NCBI GenBank assembly: GCA_037443205.1
Contig: JBBIOU010000020.1
Span: forward strand, 1-61,668
DNA length: 61,668 nt
Direction of reading: 5' to 3'
Source: JBBIOU01 sp037443205
Lineage (GTDB): Bacteria > Bacteroidota > Bacteroidia > Flavobacteriales_D > UBA2798
Shown here: positions 51,420 to 61,105 of the stretch, piece by piece
Layout of the letters: every line of letters begins with the position of its first letter
How positions within the stretch are numbered: position 1 is the first letter of the stretch
The notes under the pieces: generated by a model
The model's input: only the letters and a program-made list of their open reading frames with translations
Database searches by the model: none
Told to the model about the DNA's origin: nothing
Position numbers and translations under genes: made by a program

Positions 51420-53138
51420 ATGAATAAAATATATTCCTCGTTTTTTACACTTTTTTTTCTGATTTTATTACATGGCCAAACCAGGTCGCAGGATGTAGGA
51501 ATTACTACCATAGCCTCTCCGGTATCAGGATGTAATTTAACTTGTCCTTTAGTGACGGTAGTAATTTATAATTGGAGCAATTTTATGGTTGGCGGTCAAT
51601 TTAATGTGTGTTATACGGTTAATGCCGGCAGCCCCAATTGTGCAAATTTTGTTACTAACATTATGCCCGGAGGCACTTATACATACACTTTCCCAAACGC
51701 AATGTGTGCCAATATTGCCAATCAAGGAACATATAATATTAAAACATGGGTTACTATGTTGGGTGATATTAATCCCAATAACGACACTTTAACCACCACT
51801 GTAGTTAACGACACAACAGTAGTTGGGGGAAATTTAGCAGGTAGCACCACAGTATGTGCCAGCGCTAACAACGGAGTAATAATACTAACAGGGAATACGG
51901 GTTATATTACAAATTGGGAATCATCCCCTGATGGAAGCACATGGACATCAATCGGAAATAACGGTAACCCTTCTTATAACTACAATAATTTAACGGCTAC
52001 TACCTATTATCGCGTGCTATTAGACGGAGGCTACTGTCCTGACGGTGTATCACCTGTTGCAGTTATTAATGTTGACCAACCCACTAATCCCGGTATTTTA
52101 GTAGGCTCGGTTACTGCATGTCCTGCCCCTAATAGTGGTCCTTTGGATGTTACAGGTTATAACGGTAATATATTACATTGGTCTTACTCGGTTGATGGCG
52201 GTGTAACCTGGAATATTATTAATCACACAGGCAGTAATTACAATTTTCTTAACCTGACACAAACAACTATATATCATGTGGTGTCGCAAAATGGTGTTTG
52301 CCCGCCCGATACCTCTAATAATCAAACAGTAACTATTACTTCACCCTCAGTAGGAGGAAACATATTAAGCAGCGTTACAGAATGTTATGGCAATAATAAC
52401 TCTACCCTTACCCTGGTAAATTACAGTGGTAATATATTGTTTTGGATGTCGTCAACCGATGGCGGAGTAACATGGACGCCTATAGCTAATACAACACCTA
52501 CACAACCCTATACAAATTTAACCCAAACTACAACCTATACAGCAGTGGTTCAAAACAACGGATGCCCATACGATACAGCTACTCCCGCAAATATTACTAT
52601 AGTACCTTTACCTAATGTAAGCATCAGCCCCTCAAATACCGTAACCTTTAGCTTAGGAGATTCGGCTTGTTTTGTAGCCAGCGGTGCAGTACTTTATAAC
52701 TGGTCCCCCGCCTCAGATTTTGTTGATCCGAATATTGCCAATGCATGTTTTTGGCCTACAAACTTTGGCACATACACACTAACCGTTACAGGACAGGATG
52801 CTAATGGTTGTACAAATACTGCTACCGTAAATGTTATCGTTTTAGATACAACAACCATTCCCAATCAATTAATTATTTGTAACTATATTACCCCTAATAA
52901 CGATGGATTTAACGATGCCTGGAATATAATAGGTATAGAATTTTATCCTGACAACAATGTGAAAATTGTTAATAATCACGGACAAATCGTTTACGAAAAA
53001 TCATCCTATAAAAACGACTGGAAAGGGACATACAATGGTGATAAATTACCCGATGGTTCTTACTATTATTTTGTGGATGTAAAACACAATATCAATAAAA
53101 CCTATAAAGGAACTCTTACAATTGTAGGGAGCAATTAA
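51420..53138 (+). CDS. Ig-repeat surface protein with T9SS type B sorting domain
   Basis: 572 residues with a signal peptide (1 to about 24, TRSQ). A CARDB-like N-terminal domain (about 25-125) is followed by three related Ig-like repeats of about 85 residues (VCASANNGVIILTGNTG, TACPAPNSGPLDVTGYNG, TECYGNNNSTLTLVNYSG), a PKD-like segment, and a type B sorting domain (YITPNNDGFNDAWNI, DGSYYYFVDV). It should be exported by T9SS and act at the surface, perhaps as an adhesin. The PorP/SprF gene follows 47 nt later. Confidence 0.88.
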   Translation: MNKIYSSFFTLFFLILLHGQTRSQDVGITTIASPVSGCNLTCPLVTVVIYNWSNFMVGGQFNVCYTVNAGSPNCANFVTNIMPGGTYTYTFPNAMCANIANQGTYNIKTWVTMLGDINPNNDTLTTTVVNDTTVVGGNLAGSTTVCASANNGVIILTGNTGYITNWESSPDGSTWTSIGNNGNPSYNYNNLTATTYYRVLLDGGYCPDGVSPVAVINVDQPTNPGILVGSVTACPAPNSGPLDVTGYNGNILHWSYSVDGGVTWNIINHTGSNYNFLNLTQTTIYHVVSQNGVCPPDTSNNQTVTITSPSVGGNILSSVTECYGNNNSTLTLVNYSGNILFWMSSTDGGVTWTPIANTTPTQPYTNLTQTTTYTAVVQNNGCPYDTATPANITIVPLPNVSISPSNTVTFSLGDSACFVASGAVLYNWSPASDFVDPNIANACFWPTNFGTYTLTVTGQDANGCTNTATVNVIVLDTTTIPNQLIICNYITPNNDGFNDAWNIIGIEFYPDNNVKIVNNHGQIVYEKSSYKNDWKGTYNGDKLPDGSYYYFVDVKHNINKTYKGTLTIVGSN

Positions 53139-53170
53139 GCAAGCCGGTGTGGTATATTTATAATTTTTAA

Positions 53171-53178
53171 TAGATTTG
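53171..53178 (+). promoter_or_regulatory. Putative -7 box for the PorP/SprF gene, near leaderless
   Basis: TAGATTTG matches TAnnTTTG, with 7 nt between it and the ATG at 53186. Confidence 0.4.
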
Positions 53179-53185
53179 TAAGTTC

Positions 53186-54697
53186 ATGTGCGTTTTCGGC
53201 TTGTTAAAAAAATATAGTTTAACCTTTCTGGCTGTAATTATTATAATGCCACAGCTATGCGCACAACAGGTTCCGCATTTTCATCATGTGTTTATTAATC
53301 CTATGATATATAATCCTTCGCTCACAGGATTTACTCCCAATACCAATGCATTTTTTATGCGCAAACAAAGATATATGAGTAATGAAGGAGGAAATATTGT
53401 TAATGCACTTACTGTGGATGGAGGACTTTGGGAAAATAAACTTGGATTAGGTTTTTCTATATTTAGCGATGTATTTGGAAATGTTTCTACCACCGGTGGA
53501 AATATTCAGGCATCCTATAAGGTTCGTTTCTCCGAAAAAACGTATATGGGATTTGGAATAGCTGCAGGTGCACAGGATTTAAGGATAAACTTTAATCAAG
53601 CCATAGTTAAAGATCCAAACGACCCCTTACTAAACAATGGTGTTGCAGCCAGAAAAATTAATTTTAATGCTGCAGCAGGTTTGTTTTTACAAGCAAAAGA
53701 TTTTCAGTTGGGTTTTGCCGTACCGCAACTGCTTGGTTCAACGGTTAAGCTTACACAACTATTAAATGACGGAACAGTGATTATGGGAAGTTCCTACACT
53801 TATGCCAGACACTTTATTGCTCATGCACGCTATGATATTAAAATTACCGACAAACCTTTGCTTTATGTAGGCCCCCTGGCCATGGCAAAATATGTTCCCG
53901 GTGCCCCCATACAGTATGATGGTGGAATAGTGGTTGACCTTAAAAACATAGGGTGGATTTCTGCTCTTTATAAGGCAAATTACGCCATCACTCCATCAAT
54001 CGGTTTTAGAATCAAGAAAAATTTATATATTGGTTATGCCTACGATCTGGTATTAAATTCTACTAAAAATCTAAGTGGAATTAATCAGGAAATATTGCTG
54101 GGATATTCTTTTGCAGGTACCAAAGAGGATACAAAAATTAAAAAACAACTCGAAGAAGCATTGGCCGAACAAGAAAGATTAAGAATGGAATTAGCAGCAA
54201 AAATTAAAAACCTGGATTCATTAAGTGCCGATTATGATAAACAACGTAAAGAAATAATGGACAGAATGGATGAAATGGAAAGGATTTATAACGACTCTAT
54301 AGCTAAACTGAATGCATTGCTTGCTCAAAAAGATAAAGATTTGGCAGAAGCTAAGAACAAGCAAGGTATTGAAAAAACTGATAAATCAAACAAAAATTTT
54401 GATGATAGTCGTATAAAACAATCCAAAGATGATTATTTTATTGAATTAGACGACACTGACGCCCCACAAGGTTTTTATGTGGTTTTCGGGGCATACAAAG
54501 ACCCTGCGCGTGCAGATGAGCAGTTTAATAAATATAAATCAGATTTTCCGGAGGCAAGAATTATATATAATAAACGCAATGGACTACGATACGTCATATT
54601 TAAATATTCAACCGATAAAATGCCGATATTTGAAACACACGCCCGCGCTAAAGATAAAGGATTACAAAAAGCCTGGATTTTAAATTATAAAAGATAA
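53186..54697 (+). CDS. PorP/SprF-family T9SS outer-membrane protein with coiled coil and SPOR-like tail
   Basis: 503 residues. A signal peptide ends near LCAQ (27). The PorP/SprF barrel covers about 28-315: FHHVFINPMIYNPSLTGFTP, GLGFSIFSDVFGN, ITPSIGFRIKKNLYIGYAYD. It is then extended by a coiled coil (about 320-400) and a C-terminal SPOR-like domain (GFYVVFGAYKDPARADEQF, GLRYVIFKYS). PorP/SprF proteins attach type B-sorted adhesins to the surface. Usual members end after the barrel at about 300-340 residues, so the tail is extra and may reach peptidoglycan. It sits directly before the SprB-like gene, its likely client. Confidence 0.9.
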   Translation: MCVFGLLKKYSLTFLAVIIIMPQLCAQQVPHFHHVFINPMIYNPSLTGFTPNTNAFFMRKQRYMSNEGGNIVNALTVDGGLWENKLGLGFSIFSDVFGNVSTTGGNIQASYKVRFSEKTYMGFGIAAGAQDLRINFNQAIVKDPNDPLLNNGVAARKINFNAAAGLFLQAKDFQLGFAVPQLLGSTVKLTQLLNDGTVIMGSSYTYARHFIAHARYDIKITDKPLLYVGPLAMAKYVPGAPIQYDGGIVVDLKNIGWISALYKANYAITPSIGFRIKKNLYIGYAYDLVLNSTKNLSGINQEILLGYSFAGTKEDTKIKKQLEEALAEQERLRMELAAKIKNLDSLSADYDKQRKEIMDRMDEMERIYNDSIAKLNALLAQKDKDLAEAKNKQGIEKTDKSNKNFDDSRIKQSKDDYFIELDDTDAPQGFYVVFGAYKDPARADEQFNKYKSDFPEARIIYNKRNGLRYVIFKYSTDKMPIFETHARAKDKGLQKAWILNYKR

Positions 54698-54869
54698 GTT
54701 TTAACCTTTTATAGGCATTTTCTCATTATTAATCGTTGGTATTTACTATTTTGTGAGTTTTTATGTTCCTTTTGGCGATAATATTAGCACGATAGTTAAA
54801 TTTTTTTCATATTAATGGCAACCTGTTTAATTTAACAACGTCTATTTTTTGATAATTAATCTACCAGAT

Positions 54870-57800
54870 ATGATAAAAAAAAATTTACTAAGTGTAATAT
54901 TATTATCCCTATCAAGTTATTTTTTAAAGGCACAATTTCCGGGTTGTCCTAACATAATTGCGGGTCCGGATCAAACTTTGCCTTGTAATCAAAACTGTAC
55001 AACGATTTCTGCTACTCCGTTTCATGCAGGACAAACCAATACTTACACAGTTAGTTCAATACCTCATACCCCACCCATTGCATACAATCAACCCGGAGGT
55101 ACGGCAGTATCGGTTGGTACTGATGATGTTTGGAGTCCGATTATTAACTTACCTTTTCCTTTTTGTTTTTATGGACAAACTTATACAACTTGTAAAGTAG
55201 GCTCTAACGGGGCCATATTGTTTAATCCTGCAACCGGTGGAGGTTATCATCCCTGGCCTATAGCTGCAACAGATGTTTGCCCCAGCCCTGCACTTTGGGG
55301 TACCGGAAACAGAGGCCACATTTTTGGAGTTTATCACGATATTGACCCAACAGTGGCAGGTACGGTAAGATGGTATCTTTTAGGTACGGCTCCATGCAGA
55401 ATATTTGTAGTCAGCTTCAATCAGCTTGGCCATTATTCATGTACTTCACTACGAAGTACTCATATGATGGTTTTGTATGAAACCACCAATGTAATTGATG
55501 TATATGTTAATAATAAAGCAACATGTACATCCTGGAATGGAGGCAGGGCTGTTATTGGAATACAAAATACCGGAGGAACAGCAGGTATTGCACCTGCAGG
55601 CAGGAACGCAAATACCACATGGACAGTAACCACTCCCGAAGCATGGCGTTTTACTCCCAATGGCGCACCTATTTATACAGTTCAATGGTTTCAGGGAGCA
55701 ACCTTAATCGGAACAGGCAATAGCATCAATGTTTGCCCGGCAGGTACTACAACTTATACTGCACAAGTAACCTATACCCGTTGCGATGGCTTGGTTATAA
55801 CAGACCAAGACCAAATTGTAGTCAACTACTCAGGATTAACAGCCCCTACTGTTACACCAGTACACGAAACTTGTAATAACTATAACAATGGTTCTGTAAC
55901 TATTGATAATCCTGTTGGTGCGGGGCCTTATACAGTTCAGATAAATGGGCCTGTAACAGCTACAGTGGTAGAACCAAATACACCTGCCGGAACAGCTAAC
56001 TTTACCAATCTACCTGATGGTAATTATACATATACAGTTACCGGAAATAATGGTTGTACTTATAGCGGCAGCTTTACCATCAATCCAGGTCCACCCTGTT
56101 GTAATGTGGTAGTAAACGGAACGAATATTACTTGTAATGGTGGTTCGAACGGTACAGCAACTGCTTCCCCCACCGGATTAGGCCCCTTTAGCTATTCTTG
56201 GTCACCAAGCGGTGGTACCGGACAAACAGCTACCGGTTTAACAGCCAATACTTATACGGTTACAATGACTGATGCCAGTGGTTGTGTAGCTACGGCCAAT
56301 ATAAACATTACACAGCCCCCCGCCATAATAGCGAATGCGAACGTAACAAGTCCAACGTGCAATGGTAGTTGCAACGGTAGTATAACAGTAACTGCGAGTG
56401 GAGGTACAGGCACCCTGCAGTACAGTTACAACGGAGGTCCATTTCAGACGAGCAATGTATTTAACGGATTATGTGCCGGTCCATACACCATAACTGTACA
56501 AGATGGTAACAATTGCACACAAACATTGAACGGCACTATAAGCGAACCCACGGCTTTGGTATTAAATCTTAATGCAACGACACCAGCCACCTGTGGCAAC
56601 AACAACGGTACAGCTAATTTAAGTGTGAGTGGAGGCTCAGGAGGCCCCCACACCTATACATTAAATCCCGGAAACATAGTAAACACAACCGGCAGCTATA
56701 CGAATTTAGCACCGGGGAGCTACACGGTTACAGTAAGCAATGCAGCGGGATGTACAGCGGGTCCTGTAAATGTAACAATAGGCATGATACCTGCACCGGT
56801 AGCGAACATACAAAGTCAAACCAATGTAAGCTGCTTTGGCGGAGCCAATGGTAGTGTATTAATAGGACTAAGCGGAGGCGGACCACCGACCACATATTCA
56901 ATAACAGGTCCGGTAAATGCGGGTCCACAGGCGAGCAATACATTCACCAATTTATTGGCCGGCAACTACACAGCAACAGTAGTTACCGGAGGCTGCAACA
57001 CTACGGTAACATTTACCATTACGCAACCCACCCAGTTAGTGTATGCTTCAGTTCCCACGGCAGCTACGTGCAACGGAGTATGTGACGGACAAATACAAAT
57101 CAACGCCAACGGAGGCACCCCTCCCTATCAGTATTCGAGCAACAACGGATTAACTTTTGGCAGTGCAAATCCGATGACCGGTCTGTGTGCGGGCTTAATC
57201 AACGTGGTAGTACAAGATGCCAACGGCTGTTTAGCCAACTCACAGGTAAACATTACCCAACCGGCAGCCGTAGGAGCGAGTTTTGTAAACACACCACCGG
57301 TATGCCACAATGGATGCAACGGACAGATAGTGGTAACGGCTAACGGAGGCACAGCGCCCTACCAATACTCAGCCAACGGGGGCCCGTTACAAGGCAGCAA
57401 CACATTAACCGGCCTATGCTCCGGTAACAATACCATAGTGGTACAAGATGCCAATGGCTGTCAATTCAGCAGTGTACAAAACTTAACCAACCCGCCACAA
57501 ATCAACATATCGGTAGTTAGCACCACCCCGAGTAACTGTGGATTTAACGATGGAGCCTTTCAGGTAAGCGCTTCGGGTACTACCGGTCCTTACAGCTACG
57601 ATCCTGACGGAGGGGGTCCGATGCCGGCCAATGGTACGGGGATATTTAACAATGTACTGGCGGGAGGCTATAATGTAGTAGTAACCGATGCCAACGGCTG
57701 CCAAAACAACCTGTTTGTTGGAGTAAACGATGTACAGATGAGCGGACAGTTGCTGGGATTAACCAATGCTACGTGTTTTGGTTCTTGCGATGGTACCGTA

Positions 57801-60371
57801 CAGACGATAAACACAGCAGGCTCAGCACCGATATCGTTTGAATTGGATAATAGCGGAGTAACGCAAGGGAATGGTAATTTTAGCGGATTATGCGCAGGCA
57901 GCCATATAGTAACTATATACGATAATGGATTTTGTATATATACTATACCTTTTACCATTACCGAGCCTGCAGCCATAAGTTTTAGTTCAACAGTTGGCAA
58001 TGTAAGTTGTAACGGAGCGGCTACGGGAAGCATCACATTTAATAATGTACAAGGCGGAAGCGGAGCGTATCAGTATAGTATAAACGGAGGAGTTACATTT
58101 CAGGGAAGTCCTAACTTTACAGGTTTAACAGCAGGAACCTATAATTTACTGGTACAAGATGCCAATGGCTGTACCGGTACAGGCACGGCAACTATAACGC
58201 AAGCAAGCCCTATACAAGTAGTAACCAATGTAACCGATTTAACTTGTAACGGTAATAACAGCGGGGTTGTACAATTGGTAGCAGGTGGAGGCACCCCCGG
58301 CTACACCTATAGTTTTAATGGTTCGCCATTTGGAGCCAACTTTACATTTTTTGGACAGGCAGCAGGCACATATAATTATCAGGTACAAGATGCTGCCGGA
58401 TGTCAGTTTAGCGGCACAGTAACGGTAAATCAGCCACCGGTATTGGCGGCCAATTATGCACCAACAGCGGCCACCTGCAATGGAGTATGCGATGGACAGA
58501 TAGTAGTAACAGCCAACGGAGGTACGGCACCTTATCAATATTCGAGCAATAACGGAGTAACCTATCAAATATCAAACACATTAGCAAACTTATGTGCCGG
58601 GTCACATCAGATACAGGTAAAAGATGCGAACAACTGTTTGGTAGGTACAACGATAAATATAACCCAACCAACGGCAGTAGTATTTAATACGGTAATCACT
58701 CCATCAACCTGTGGCAACCCCAATGGCAGCATAACGATAAATGCCAACGGAGGCACACCCGGGTATACTTACAGTAATAACGGAGGAGCGACATTCCAGG
58801 CCGGGAACAACTTCAGTGGATTAGCTGCCAACACATACAATTTAGTAGTACAAGATGCCAATAACTGCCCTGCCACCGCAACAGCTACCGTACCGAACGA
58901 GGCAAGCCCGGTGATAACTTCAGTATTTACAAGCGATGTAACCTGCAACGGCTCTTGTAATGGCTCTATAACTGTTAATGCAAATGGCGGTACAGGCGCA
59001 TTACAATATAGCATTGGCGGACCCAATCAAATGAACGGTAATTTTACAAACGTTTGTGCTAATAATTATACCATTACCGTAACAGATGCTAATGGCTGCA
59101 CAGATACGCAAAATACGGTTGTTACAGAGCCACCGGCTTTGGTAATTAATGCTACACCGGTAAACCTATTGTGCTATAATGATAACAGCGGGCAAATAAA
59201 TGTTGCAGTAAACGGTGGGGTTTCTCCTTATTTATATAGTTATGATGGAGGAGCAACCTACGGAACGCTTGCAAATCAACAGTTTTTAGCTGCCGGTAAT
59301 TACAATGTGTTTGTACAAGACGCAAATAATTGTACAGCATCTCAAATTGTAAATGTAACACAGCCTACACAATTACAAATTCAAAATCAAACAGAAGTAT
59401 CAACAAGCTGTAATGGAATTTGTGACGGGCAAGCAAACATAACCATACAAGGAGGAACAGTTGCAGGATTATATACTTATACATGGTCGGGTGGCGTTGC
59501 AGGGCCTAACCAAAACGTAGCGACCAATTTATGCGCAGGAACTTATACGGTTGATGTAAATGATGATAACGGTTGTGCTATTCAGGCAGTATTTAACATT
59601 ACCGAACCTCCGGCAGTAATAATAACCAGTATAAATGCTACCGAACCTTCTTGTAATAACGGATGCGATGCAACTATAACCATGTTTGCAACCACTGCAG
59701 TTCAATACTCTGTAGATAATGGTATTACTTTTCAGCCTTCTAATAATTTTACAAACTTGTGTGCAGGAAACTATAGTATAGTAGTACAGGATGCAAATAA
59801 TTGTCCGGCATACACAACCATAACAATTAATAATCCGGCACCTGTTGTACTAGACCCAATAGCAGATATAACTATTTGTTATGATGGATACGGAACCTTG
59901 TCTGCCAATGCCAATGGTGGCACCGGTTTGTATTATTATGTGTGGAACACCGGAGATACCACACAGTTTTTAAATGTAAATGTGCATACACAAACTGTAT
60001 TTACCTGTGTTGCATACGACATGAATGGTTGTGCATCCAATCAGCAATCAGTAACGGTAAATGTATTACCACAGTTTTATGCCACTGTTTCACCGGACGT
60101 TACCATTTGCCCGGGTAATTCGGTTACATTAACGGCTAATGGATTTGACGGTATCGGTAATTATGATTTTCAATGGCTAAATCAGTTTAATGATACCTTG
60201 GGCGTAGGCTCATCATTTACCTATATTCCATCATCTCCCGAAACCATAACATTGGTAGGTGTAGATCAATCCCAACATACGATACTTTGCAGGTTAATAT
60301 CAGTTTTTATCCGCTGCCGCAACCTGCATTTACAGCTACTCCTACAGCGGGTTGTTCCCCCTTATTGGTAA
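54870..60371 (+). CDS. Giant SprB-repeat adhesin, frameshifted before its sorting domain
   Basis: 1833 residues from the ATG at 54870 (a TTG 21 nt earlier is less likely). Signal peptide to about residue 21 (FLKAQ). A unique N-terminal domain (about 22-300, with FPFCFYGQTYTTCKVGSNGA) is followed by about 17 SprB repeats of 70-80 residues (CNGxCDGQI..ANGGTxPYxYS...LCAGxYxIxVQDANGC) and Ig-like segments. The frame departs from the expected sequence near base 60268 and ends after a nonsense tail at 60371. The missing PKD and type B sorting domain lie in the -1 frame (60269-61105). SprB is the mobile adhesin of gliding cells, moved by T9SS motors. Confidence 0.88.
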   Translation: MIKKNLLSVILLSLSSYFLKAQFPGCPNIIAGPDQTLPCNQNCTTISATPFHAGQTNTYTVSSIPHTPPIAYNQPGGTAVSVGTDDVWSPIINLPFPFCFYGQTYTTCKVGSNGAILFNPATGGGYHPWPIAATDVCPSPALWGTGNRGHIFGVYHDIDPTVAGTVRWYLLGTAPCRIFVVSFNQLGHYSCTSLRSTHMMVLYETTNVIDVYVNNKATCTSWNGGRAVIGIQNTGGTAGIAPAGRNANTTWTVTTPEAWRFTPNGAPIYTVQWFQGATLIGTGNSINVCPAGTTTYTAQVTYTRCDGLVITDQDQIVVNYSGLTAPTVTPVHETCNNYNNGSVTIDNPVGAGPYTVQINGPVTATVVEPNTPAGTANFTNLPDGNYTYTVTGNNGCTYSGSFTINPGPPCCNVVVNGTNITCNGGSNGTATASPTGLGPFSYSWSPSGGTGQTATGLTANTYTVTMTDASGCVATANINITQPPAIIANANVTSPTCNGSCNGSITVTASGGTGTLQYSYNGGPFQTSNVFNGLCAGPYTITVQDGNNCTQTLNGTISEPTALVLNLNATTPATCGNNNGTANLSVSGGSGGPHTYTLNPGNIVNTTGSYTNLAPGSYTVTVSNAAGCTAGPVNVTIGMIPAPVANIQSQTNVSCFGGANGSVLIGLSGGGPPTTYSITGPVNAGPQASNTFTNLLAGNYTATVVTGGCNTTVTFTITQPTQLVYASVPTAATCNGVCDGQIQINANGGTPPYQYSSNNGLTFGSANPMTGLCAGLINVVVQDANGCLANSQVNITQPAAVGASFVNTPPVCHNGCNGQIVVTANGGTAPYQYSANGGPLQGSNTLTGLCSGNNTIVVQDANGCQFSSVQNLTNPPQINISVVSTTPSNCGFNDGAFQVSASGTTGPYSYDPDGGGPMPANGTGIFNNVLAGGYNVVVTDANGCQNNLFVGVNDVQMSGQLLGLTNATCFGSCDGTVQTINTAGSAPISFELDNSGVTQGNGNFSGLCAGSHIVTIYDNGFCIYTIPFTITEPAAISFSSTVGNVSCNGAATGSITFNNVQGGSGAYQYSINGGVTFQGSPNFTGLTAGTYNLLVQDANGCTGTGTATITQASPIQVVTNVTDLTCNGNNSGVVQLVAGGGTPGYTYSFNGSPFGANFTFFGQAAGTYNYQVQDAAGCQFSGTVTVNQPPVLAANYAPTAATCNGVCDGQIVVTANGGTAPYQYSSNNGVTYQISNTLANLCAGSHQIQVKDANNCLVGTTINITQPTAVVFNTVITPSTCGNPNGSITINANGGTPGYTYSNNGGATFQAGNNFSGLAANTYNLVVQDANNCPATATATVPNEASPVITSVFTSDVTCNGSCNGSITVNANGGTGALQYSIGGPNQMNGNFTNVCANNYTITVTDANGCTDTQNTVVTEPPALVINATPVNLLCYNDNSGQINVAVNGGVSPYLYSYDGGATYGTLANQQFLAAGNYNVFVQDANNCTASQIVNVTQPTQLQIQNQTEVSTSCNGICDGQANITIQGGTVAGLYTYTWSGGVAGPNQNVATNLCAGTYTVDVNDDNGCAIQAVFNITEPPAVIITSINATEPSCNNGCDATITMFATTAVQYSVDNGITFQPSNNFTNLCAGNYSIVVQDANNCPAYTTITINNPAPVVLDPIADITICYDGYGTLSANANGGTGLYYYVWNTGDTTQFLNVNVHTQTVFTCVAYDMNGCASNQQSVTVNVLPQFYATVSPDVTICPGNSVTLTANGFDGIGNYDFQWLNQFNDTLGVGSSFTYIPSSPETITLVGVDQSQHTILCRLISVFIRCRNLHLQLLLQRVVPPYW
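55850..59840 (+). repeat. Array of about 17 SprB repeats
   Basis: Tandem coding repeats of roughly 220-240 bp with the shared codons for CNG...GxC(D/N)G..., ANGGT, DANGC and (T/S)ITQP. They diverge at DNA level except for closer pairs (for example the repeats near 57060 and 58460, sharing TATTCGAGCAA-AACGGA). The central part (about 56,300-58,960) looks more GC-rich by eye than the ends. Confidence 0.85.
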
Positions 60372-61105
60372 CATTTAATAACACTACTCCTCCGGCAATG
60401 ATTGGAAATGATTGTATGTGGATTTTTGGTGATGGTAATCAAACCATGTCTTGTAATTCCGTTACAAATACATACCTGAATCCCGGATGCTATGATGTTA
60501 CCTTAATAGTTACCTCACCCGATGGTTGTGTGGGAACAAATACGCTTACAAATTATATTTGTGTACATCCTGATCCGGTTGCAGATTTCACCTGGACACC
60601 TCAGCAACCTACTATATTAAATTCCGAAGTACAATTTACCGATTTATCTACAGGTGCTTCTACTTATAACTGGGACATAGCAGGCTTAGCAACAGCTACT
60701 TCAGCTAATCCCATATTTAATTTTATGAATCAGGACACGGGCCAATATCAGGTATGTTTAACAGTAACTTCCATAAATGGATGTGTACATGATACATGTA
60801 AGTTGATAACTCTGTTCGATGAATTTCTGATATATGTTCCAAACGCCTTTACACCGGATGGTGATGGGGTGAATGATATTTTCTTACCAAGCGTTGTAGG
60901 TATAGATCCCTTGCGGTATGAATTTATGATCTTTAACAGATGGGGTGAATTGATTTTTGAAACAAGCCACAAACAAATAGGTTGGGATGGAACTCATAAA
61001 GGAATGACTGTTAAGGAAGATGTTTATGTATGGAAAATAAAATTAAAAGAAGCACTAACAGGTAAAGAAAGAACGTATACGGGTCACGTCACCTTGTTAA
61101 AGTAG
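60269..61105 (+). CDS. Displaced C-terminus of the SprB-like adhesin (PKD plus T9SS type B sorting domain)
   Basis: About 278 residues in the -1 frame relative to the adhesin. The frame makes sense from IPTYDTLQVNISFYPLP onward, directly continuing the upstream protein if one base is restored near 60267-60269. It holds a PKD domain (PLLVTFNNTTPP, WIFGDGNQTMSC, YDVTLIVTSPDGCVG), a second PKD-like segment, and a complete type B sorting domain (VPNAFTPDGDGVNDIFL, NRWGELIFE, GTHKGMTVKEDVYVWKIKL). Without the frame correction, this part is made only from a TTG such as 60287 and lacks a signal peptide. A genuine mutation and a sequence error are both possible. Confidence 0.8.
   Translation: MPTYDTLQVNISFYPLPQPAFTATPTAGCSPLLVTFNNTTPPAMIGNDCMWIFGDGNQTMSCNSVTNTYLNPGCYDVTLIVTSPDGCVGTNTLTNYICVHPDPVADFTWTPQQPTILNSEVQFTDLSTGASTYNWDIAGLATATSANPIFNFMNQDTGQYQVCLTVTSINGCVHDTCKLITLFDEFLIYVPNAFTPDGDGVNDIFLPSVVGIDPLRYEFMIFNRWGELIFETSHKQIGWDGTHKGMTVKEDVYVWKIKLKEALTGKERTYTGHVTLLK

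Noticed and set aside
53140..53203. Inverted repeat CAAGCCG/CGGCTTG spanning the PorP start codon
   Set aside because: Only 7 bp with a 50-nt loop; too weak to claim a regulatory structure.
55850..59840. CRISPR-like or satellite DNA array
   Set aside because: The regular repeats keep a reading frame and protein motif (SprB repeats); units are 220-240 bp and diverged, unlike CRISPR repeats and spacers.
60240..60310. Programmed -1 ribosomal frameshifting in the adhesin gene
   Set aside because: No X XXY YYZ slippery heptamer is in frame in the overlap, and there is no obvious stimulatory hairpin just downstream. Simple loss of one base explains the data better.
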